Source of the DNA: Sandaracinomonas limnophila
Lineage (GTDB): Bacteria; Bacteroidota; Bacteroidia; Cytophagales; Spirosomataceae
Reading direction: 5' to 3'
NCBI RefSeq assembly: GCF_004005965.1
Contig: NZ_SACY01000004.1
Span: 248,001 to 312,000, forward strand
DNA: 64,000 nucleotides
Positions 63,001 through 64,000 of this stretch are shown here, one piece after another (the stretch's first letter is position 1; each line of letters starts with the position of its first letter). Under the pieces are notes generated by a model that saw only the letters and a list, made by a program, of their open reading frames with translations, did no database searches and was not told the origin of the DNA. The position numbers and the translations under genes are program-made.

Positions 63001-64000
63001 AATGCAGTGTTAACAGTAACTCCACAAAACACTACAATTCCTGGAAAAGGAACAATTGTAATGAATGCAGATGGAAGCTACACGTATACACCAGCAGCAG
63101 GCTTTACCGGAACGCTTGACATTCCATATACAGTTTGCGACAACGCTACACCACAAAACTGTGCAACGGCAACATTGCACGTAGTGGTAGAGCCAGCAGC
63201 GCCGGTGATTGAGCCAGATTTCAACAATGGATTGGTGAACTCACCAATTGCAGGAAGCCTTTCAACCAATGACGTGATAGCAGGAGGTGGAACGTATGGC
63301 ACACCAGTACCAGCAAGCAGCAACCCAACTGGAGCAACCTTCACGGTGAATCCAGATGGAAGCTACAGCTTCACAGCTACGCAGCCAGGAGTTTACACGT
63401 ACAATGTACCAGTTTGTCCTGCGGGTCAGACAACTAACTGTCCATTATCTCCAGTGACCTTCACTGTCGTGGATCCATTGGCAGCTAACGTTGCACCAGC
63501 AGTGAATCCAGACATCGCAACAGTGAAGTCGGGCAGTTCGGTAACTACGAACGTATTAGCCAATGACGTTTGTGAGAATCCAAACTGTAGCTTGACTAAT
63601 CCAACGATTGTGACACAACCAGCACATGGAACAGTAACGGTGAATCCAGACGGAACATTGACTTACACTCCAGCGGCAGGTTTCACAGGAACGGATGTGT
63701 TGACTTACCAAGTTTGTGACAACAGTGTTAGCCCACAAGTTTGTAAAACTGCAACTGTCACTTATACAGTAGAGCCAGCGAATACACCAGCAACTACTAC
63801 GGCATCAGACGACGCAAAAACTACTACAAGTAATTCGTTTGTAAGTGGTAATGTGTTAACGAACGATGGATCAACGAATCCAAACGCAGTATTGACGGTG
63901 ACATCGAATGGCAGCATTCCAGCATCGACGGGTACGATTACCTTTAACCCTGATGGAAGCTACACATTTGTACCAAATCCAAACTTCACAGGAACAGTAA
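45037..64000 (+). CDS. Giant repetitive surface protein, partial (runs off the right edge)
   Basis: One frame from the ATG at 45037 stays open for 6321 codons to the window end. The signal peptide is KALLLACIFFLQLFTASAQ after a ~25-residue leader; an ATG at 45100 would give a standard one. Order: RCC1-like propeller (~79-458); eleven modules of a beta-sandwich plus TSP3 calcium linkers (~582-3535); an Ig-like domain (~3580-3675); eight ~108-residue cadherin/tandem-95-like repeats (~3684-4548); a short TSP3 block; two TYTAG-type repeats; Ig-like domains; and 294-residue tandem repeats from ~5469. Bacteroidota proteins of this kind are usually exported by the type IX system and act in adhesion or gliding; the sorting domain lies outside the window. 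No stop was seen in the lines I translated. Confidence 0.93.
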   Translation, partial: MKQVATTSAIASASSSNHFGKMANKALLLACIFFLQLFTASAQTNSNCGFLPGDGCSNTDYTNYGLNSTNNVATIEYDNFLSTFHSTIVRTSSGKYIVWGENAANTGAGNLGFQTEINSTNFPALGNHRVLKATGASASSFASGVLGTGGQFAVLTTDGLYGWGAGGTLFSTTVKSNTTFGKIAATNGNALGLPPGVGVADVKMLTGTAKGLAITTCAGEVWILSFATNAINVRGNGGLSTVTAGDANNWSRVQTAAGVPLTGIVAARIKNDAVIALRNDNTIWTWGYKTSLGNGSATTNRNYATQMAHPDPTKTIKMIGITGGTNSVVEQKTYYVLMTDGSLYSMGGNYYRQLGIYSTASSLTWVQPRYNSATGPVMDNIAWLSVNEHDALYPSLNVITKAGTLYAWGYTDGAMLGVGTSTAASVSDPMIPRGVSATDKILAVNTGGHTSMIIKECESKFGYVGHKAYGSMASGVDDLLTESQYTFKTSAISICGAVTIDFKATTPMNAEGGTAYCSNVPVTLEGYPAGGEYKVVSGPATVSGNQVTFTGTGEVVLMYDASAVCNNTVTTTIKLPVVNCGDSDNDGILDKYDIDDDNDGVTDAVETPSCFYTASEWNTLNKSAFVSISSELNTLSPNVNFSALTDNVNTIGAIQFVTSTAQSQLNKELFKLTFSKPIQLDAFYIKKTSATQLFDAAATIKIQGSNDNTVWTDLSAVITAPTDATNVTANGSVSLTNSNKFSITTNAGAFKYYRIYGVTAGNVLSGIASEFYFDVNNATYQASYFPKATCTDLDTDKDGIPNRIDLDSDGDGCSDALESGSTTDTSVDFKFSGNVGTNGLADNLETAADNGIINYSNKYVSAALNKNYSVCADTDADGIKDWIDLDDDNDGVLDSEEYSCVTSLLSKTGINVSSSVPWVFNGVTSLNALLDGIDGTTYQAYPNASLSNQTALQFDLPEAKVLTLIELGNYPGQTPFAVGGTYKIQGWDGATWVDIVASQTVENSAKIYATNNSNKFSMPNNKTAYAKYRIYGISMSNQGNWAQELYFQQLVCTELDTDNDGVINRLDLDSDGDGCSDALESGATVSPTLNYQFSGAVGANGLDDSLETATESGVVKYTSTYKSAALNRNYSVCADTDNDTIKDIVDIDDDNDGVLDTAELTCSNSVMSKTGINVSSSVTWVFNGVTSLNALVDGIDGTNYQAYPNASLSGQTALQVDLPEAKVLTLIELGNYPGQTPFVEGGTYKIQGWNGTAWVDIVASQVVANTAPKYASNNSIKFSMPNNQTAYTRYRIYGISMSNQANWAQELYFQQLVCTDLDSDGDGIANRLELDSDGDGCSDALEAGATTNTTANYKFTGTMGTNGYDNTLETVVDNGITKYTSTYNTYATSKHLAICLDTDGDGIKDLVDIDDDNDGILDAIESPACFYSAQDFVRPTSVSTDLAIYSTNVISNAIDNNTATYSAFNGSLDWVGKNIFSLTAAAATRITGVSLDLTTWALSNGATNTFKLQGSTNGTTWTDLSAVVSSVNTTGTFVVNNTLQPNTAYGFYRLVGVAGTSYYGGVTEIKFILPTNFNASEYPKAECNSDTDGDGKINHLDLDSDGDGCSDALEAGATTNDAADFKFTGTVGANGLNNSLETATESGVVNYSSTYYPYATSKSLAVCLDTDGDGIKDLKDLDDDNDGVLDATESPNCYFTAEEMQVPVAISTALPIYTTNVITNAIDKNTTTSSAFSPSINWVGVDLFKLTAGSATKITGVTLNLVNWALSSATTNTFKLQGSADNSVWTDLSAPVASTSNTGTFVVSNTLQPNNAYNYYRLIGTEGTSYYGGVTEITFNLPTDYNPSYFPKSSCGSDTDGDGILNHLDLDSDGDGCSDAKEAGSSSTATSITAYPTGTDANTNGLLNNYEGTTAGTINYTSYYTYYANNNTLNLCQDTDKDGVGDLLDIDDDNDGVLDTQEYSCTPFNSTATCTSTELTTATFGIFKHCSGWESVDLDPGAAVVRADFDYMGLENGVPKFDLQGSYTTPLFGKISRTYQTVPGQTYTFSVRLISSFLDVGTSKPYLKAVNNADGAVIGTTYLNGTGIRSVTFVAMGTSTAITLGHDVGVYDANNQFWSEAGFTSNGAAYAPCTTLDTDNDGTPNHLDLDSDGDGCTDAIEAGGSTTSTSSTVYPTGTDANGNGLLNTYEGVTAGSYNYVSTYSNYALSKLINACSDVDKDGVNDVKDLDDDNDGVLDAEESPSCYKTFANFEKPVAVSTGLAIYSTNYIENSIDNNETTRSAFNGELNWVGVDLFKWTAASSINISGVSLNLSTWALSTAATNTFKLQGSADGTIWEDLSAPLASTNSSGILVVNNTLKPNNAYTYYRLVGVAGTSYYGGVTEMKFLAGPAFNASSYPLLSCIVDTDGDGVLNHLDVDSDGDGCADAIEARSSTTATDITNYPTGTDANTNGLLDNYESSSVAGTVNYTSTYSYYATSSVINFCLDTDGDGVSNIVDIDNDNDGILDSDELSCNPVPVNENGTCTPAQLGAGEYGIFTHCSGWKAYDFDLSATGVSQSDFDYMGLDYTNPSAPEPYFDLQGSNTNPIFGKIYKNYVTVPGMTYTFEVTLKNTFIDADNGSKPYLKAVDNATGSLLGSTYLNGIGVRTLTFVATSTSTMITFGHDSRVFLSGSQYWKGAKMTQNGKPLQECTLLDTDSDGKPNYLDLDSDADGCADAKEAGSSTTVTSTTAYPSGTDTNGNGLLNNYEGTTAGTINYTSTYNNYALANTLNACADTDSDGIGDVIDIDDDNDGVLDTQESTCVSSLMSKTGVTVSSPATWTYGTGLTNLNGLVDGVDGTTYAANTGATFTNASILEFTLPKATILSQIEIGNYPSQSFLNVDGTFKMQGWDGTQWGDIGITQVIANTASINASNNSIKFDMVHNFSAYSKYRIFGVNAKGTAGQWANEAYFTQRTCTDVDKDGDGIPNRLDLDSDGDGCADAVEANASSTAKSITVYPTGTDANNNGLNDNYESSTLGGAYNYASTYTDYALVNAIKACLDTDGDGVLDLKDLDDDNDGILDMDEMSACSTLTTPTAVTASASCCGGVAENTINNSGLIGTGLSAVTAVPNTLSDTYFRAEPNTSATLEYTLPANTTVGGVVLWASDVFNYGGGDGPLKDFKVEVIYNGVVTYTSETFTTKQPIGAGSNTGAQVFYLNKTFVNPSKIRLQVLTGWYDVNDNNSIQVGTETIAAGSIRSQYNLTIGEFKVICAPVDLDTDGDGTPNRLDLDSDGDGCADAKEAGSSTTATSTTVYTTGTDANSNGLLDNYEGTTAGTINYTSKYTDYALVKSLNYCLDSDTDGVPDVLDVDDDNDGLLDTVEDCVPPRISSIDHNFRLGYSGWTIAGANPTAAGQSTIGYYLTDDWDFNASLKRNITALPGEYLDVTLDIGKLGNNSTDFVRFYINNVLKFSISAAEMTGTHGSTQVFNFKILNDVVDPEFKFVFEHDHDAGNNDFNTNFIKVDRLQSCNNDLDGDGIPNRLDLDSDGDGCSDANEYYGVTTAEGTDGNQYYGNGNPPTVDATGKVTTATYTGTAANTTTAGKASVITTQPADQQVTGTTATFSATITAGSGTTTYQWQESKDGGATWTNITNGGIYAGATTATLTLTGVTSSMNEYRYRLQIKQSNFVCGDLASSVARLILGNTPKLIEDNVTATEDTPLTGNVLTNDAGSGTPASALTVNSFTIAGVTGTFTAGQTATIPNVGTIVINANGTYTFTPAANYTGAVPAITYTATDANGGTSTAALNITMTAVNDVPVATDDVVAATEDTPISGSVLTNDTDADGNTLSVTSFTINGVTYNAGTTANIPGVGTIVVNADGTYTFTPALNYVGEVPDITYAISDGKGGTDTGLIDITVAAGNDAPLASDDIVTTNAGTNATGNVLSNDTDLEGNTLTVTQFTVAGVTGTFTAGQTATIPGKGTITVNANGTFTFVPDAGFTGDVPIITYTVSDGNGGTDTGELDIYVAPVNAVPVAANDTKTVDEDNPAEGNVLLNDSDIDANTTLTVTQISFTIAGTVYTYPAGTLSTIPGVGTIIVNADGTYTFTPNSNWNGTVPDITYTVTDDDGGVATGTLGITVTPVNDSPIAVNDDNKVTPEDTPITGNVLSNDSDPEGQPITVSGFSIVGVTGTFLPGETATIPNVGTLVINADGSYTFTPVANYNGPVPQITYTAKDANGGQETAKLNISVSPVNDAPVAVDDVVTSPEGTVATGNLLSNDTDADGNTLSVTSFTVNGVTYPAGSIVTIPNVGTLVVKADGSYSFTPDAGYSGTVPTISYAISDGNGGTDTGDLKITVAPVNDAPVVKSELLVTNEDTPITDNILTNDTDPENDALTVTQFTVGGQTYTAGQTATIEGVGTIVVNANGSFTFTPAANYYGAVPVIGYTVTDGTTTTNGSLSLAIIAINDAPVVNNETAATPQNTTATGTVLANDTDVEGSTLTVTQFTIAGVTGTFTAGQTATIPNVGTLTINADGTYTFVPATNYSGPVPVATYTVSDGTTTSTGTLSISVTPVDSDGDGVMDFQEILDGTSPTDPCSFNPTSQTGTPSTAWSNADCDSDGITNGVEGVVDTDGDGKPNYKDTDSDGDGILDAVDLCRLVAGVFPTGCVAGVVPPAPPVPTGATYTAGVSTNPTSIVGTVPAAPAGQETVYCDATGANCSTTPPAMPTAPGVFTFCVKYKDLTTGLESSCVTETITILPAPPAPIDGTYTAGATVNPTTIAPTVPAAPTGQETIYCDAAGANCSNVAPALPTAPGVYVYCIKYKMTTAPFLESTPCVVDTVIIKPAKPTVADIAYCQNATATALTATPSTGGTLKWYTAATGGTGSATAPTPFTAAAGTFDFFVTQTVNGVESDRAKITVTVNAAPAMAATTLVQPTCTVATGTITVTATGNTGDTYSIDGINYQSSNIFTGVAAGTYNVTIKNTVGCVGPAATAVIYAQPATPSAAVITMNTSGTVCEGTATTLTTAATATSYQWYDANGAIVGATSQSYTTYVGGTYSLKVKNAAGCESLASNVLTNTVQTSPTATIAQGTVLAMNGSCNGTPITLTVSTNASGASYQWTQDGVDIAGATSASYPATAAGLYAVKVITNACTTLSDATKIIASPTVTTAVTPTVCSGNSVALSVDATQYSNAATYQWQKSTDGGTTWNNIAAAISANYNASASGDYRVVVTDGAVLTSCPTTVTVNALPTATLTLAPGSTVCAGTTITATATASGQASFTYQWLTGSTLMSGNTGTSLTINVAGDYSVKVVDANGCKVNSAPQTITVNALPTAAAVTVTDPTCTVTTGTLTVANPGGAGFSYSIDGTDFTNTTGIFTGLAPNTYNVYVKNATGCVSPATSSVIAAVPNAPAAPASITGSTSPTLGVTTSYAVAPVTNASYYVWTLPNGWTGTSVTASIAATVGAADGNITVKAVAANGCTSPATVLAVVSIAPVIEPDFNNGLINKPIAGSLATNDVINGGGTYGTPVAVAGNPTGATFTVNPDGSYSFTATQPGVYTYNVPVCPAGQTTNCPLSPVTFTVVDPLAANVAPAVNPDIATVKSGSSVTTNVLANDVCENPNCTLGTPTIVTQPAHGTVTVNPDGTLTYTPAAGFTGTDVLTYQVCDNSVNPAVCKTATVTYTVEPANAPATTTASDDAVRTVGDYPVTGNVLRNDASTDPNAVLTVTPQNTTIPGKGTIVMNADGSYTFTPAAGFTGTLDIPYTVCDNATPQNCATATLHVVVEPAAPVIEPDFNNGLINKPIAGSLATNDVINGGGTYGTPVAVAGNPTGATFTVNPDGTYSFTATQPGVYTYNVPVCPAGQTTNCPLSPVTFTVVDPLAANVAPAVNPDIATVKSGSSVTTNVLANDVCENPNCSLTNPTIVTQPAHGTVTVNPDGTLTYTPAAGFTGTDVLTYQVCDNSVNPAVCKTATVTYTVEPANAPATTTASDDAVRTVGDYPVTGNVLRNDASTDPNAVLTVTPQNTTIPGKGTIVMNADGSYTYTPAAGFTGTLDIPYTVCDNATPQNCATATLHVVVEPAAPVIEPDFNNGLVNSPIAGSLSTNDVIAGGGTYGTPVPASSNPTGATFTVNPDGSYSFTATQPGVYTYNVPVCPAGQTTNCPLSPVTFTVVDPLAANVAPAVNPDIATVKSGSSVTTNVLANDVCENPNCSLTNPTIVTQPAHGTVTVNPDGTLTYTPAAGFTGTDVLTYQVCDNSVSPQVCKTATVTYTVEPANTPATTTASDDAKTTTSNSFVSGNVLTNDGSTNPNAVLTVTSNGSIPASTGTITFNPDGSYTFVPNPNFTGTV
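45271..46410 (+). other. RCC1-like beta-propeller domain in the giant protein
   Basis: Recurrent blades contain a short sensing strand plus a W-G turn: SSGKYIVWGENAANTGAGNLG, TTDGLYGWGAGG, RNDNTIWTWGYKTSLGNG, MTDGSLYSMGGNYYRQLG, KAGTLYAWGYTDGAMLGVG, ending GGHTSMIIKE. The pattern (D/N-G-x-L-Y-x-W-G, then a L-G-x-G) is that of RCC1 repeats. Confidence 0.75.
46780..55640 (+). repeat. Eleven-module array: beta-sandwich domains joined by TSP3 linkers
   Basis: DLDSDGDGC-type linkers recur near 47450, 48240, 49025, 49830, 50635, 51475, 52275, 53145, 53940, 54835 and 55595, i.e. every ~760-890 bases. A second linker, DxDDDNDGVLD, precedes each sandwich domain. The sandwich domains fall into classes by sequence: A (46861), B (47740, 48520, 53426), D (49312, 50113, 51759), E (50920, 52561) and single F (54230) and G (55110). 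Several look discoidin-like (YYRLVGVAGTSYYGGVTE). Confidence 0.88.
56086..58680 (+). repeat. Eight cadherin/tandem-95-like repeats
   Basis: Units of ~325 bases share NDxDADGNTLxV, FTxAGVTGTFTAGQTATIPN, NAxGTYTFTPAANY and ITYxxxDGxGGT. The strand NAxGTYTFTP occurs at about 56275, 56590, 56918, 57255, 57585, 57905, 58227 and 58548. This type of repeat is common in long bacterial adhesins. Confidence 0.85.
61441..64000 (+). repeat. 882-bp tandem repeats (two full, third cut by the edge)
   Basis: Units start at 61441, 62323 and 63205, each opening (V/I)IEPDFNNGL. A unit codes 294 residues made of three ~98-residue Ig-like subdomains (FNNGLINKPIAG..., AVNPDIATVKSGSSV..., TTASDDAVRTVGDY...). The first two units are nearly identical in DNA. 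The third differs in its last part, beginning SDDAKTTTSNSF. Confidence 0.93.

Noticed and set aside
45486-63738. Many 60-108-codon minus-strand frames opposite the giant gene
   Set aside because: All lie within the continuous plus-strand frame and repeat with its modules; none has a family motif.
1-64000. tRNA, rRNA and riboswitch genes
   Set aside because: I noticed no cloverleaf, rRNA or convincing riboswitch pattern by eye; a covariance-model search would be needed to exclude them.

Overview
The window looks like a piece of a Bacteroidota chromosome (Cytophagia/Flavobacteriia-like; I cannot fix the genus). Evidence: AT-rich DNA, -7 boxes of the TAnnTTTG type directly in front of genes, a type IX secretion (T9SS) surface protein with a type B C-terminal sorting domain next to a PorP/SprF gene, a TonB-dependent receptor, PD40-OmpA proteins and AraC-type regulators with membrane-embedded N-termini. 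Two perfect parS sites (3165-3180, 4763-4778) suggest that the left end lies in the origin-proximal part of the chromosome.

Layout. 1-8.5 kb: a minus-strand housekeeping run (yraN, ybeY, mnmG, methyltransferase, Ig-like lipoprotein cut by the left edge), lipB plus an exonuclease on the plus strand, then a minus-strand operon of CLC transporter, M14 peptidase and NeuD-like acyltransferase. 8.6-12.1 kb: DEAD helicase, TPR protein, GH3-type acyl-adenylate enzyme. 12.1-18.8 kb: a membrane-anchored AraC regulator divergent from a 1414-residue T9SS surface protein and its PorP/SprF partner. 18.8-25.9 kb: a tight five-gene minus-strand operon for envelope functions (glycosidase/serine hydrolase fusion, TIGR01777 SDR, LOG protein, PD40-OmpA, acyltransferase). 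26-27.7 kb: small XRE regulator, a 16-bp tandem array and a HigB-HigA module. 27.7-31.1 kb: hisH-hisA-hisF-hisIE with a membrane protein and a lipoprotein. 31.1-39 kb: TVP38, Dabb protein, MFS symporter, TonB receptor with Fur-like operators, RNase R. 39.5-41.9 kb: two tandem membrane-anchored AraC regulators. 42-44.3 kb: a second toxin-antitoxin module and a YefM antitoxin with a truncated YoeB. 45.0 kb to the end: one giant reading frame (at least 6321 codons, unfinished at the right edge) with an RCC1-like propeller, eleven TSP3-linked beta-sandwich modules, eight cadherin/tandem-95-like repeats, Ig-like domains and 882-bp tandem repeats.

The space between genes from 26 to 45 kb is largely made of several families of interspersed palindromic repeats (called REP-A to REP-D here), a MITE-like double-hairpin element, and a dispersed 16-bp AT-rich repeat. 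One REP-A copy lies in frame inside the OmpA-family gene. The strongest items for follow-up are the giant mosaic surface protein, the repeat families, the parS pair, the Fur-like operators, the fluoride-type CLC signature and the deleted YoeB toxin.
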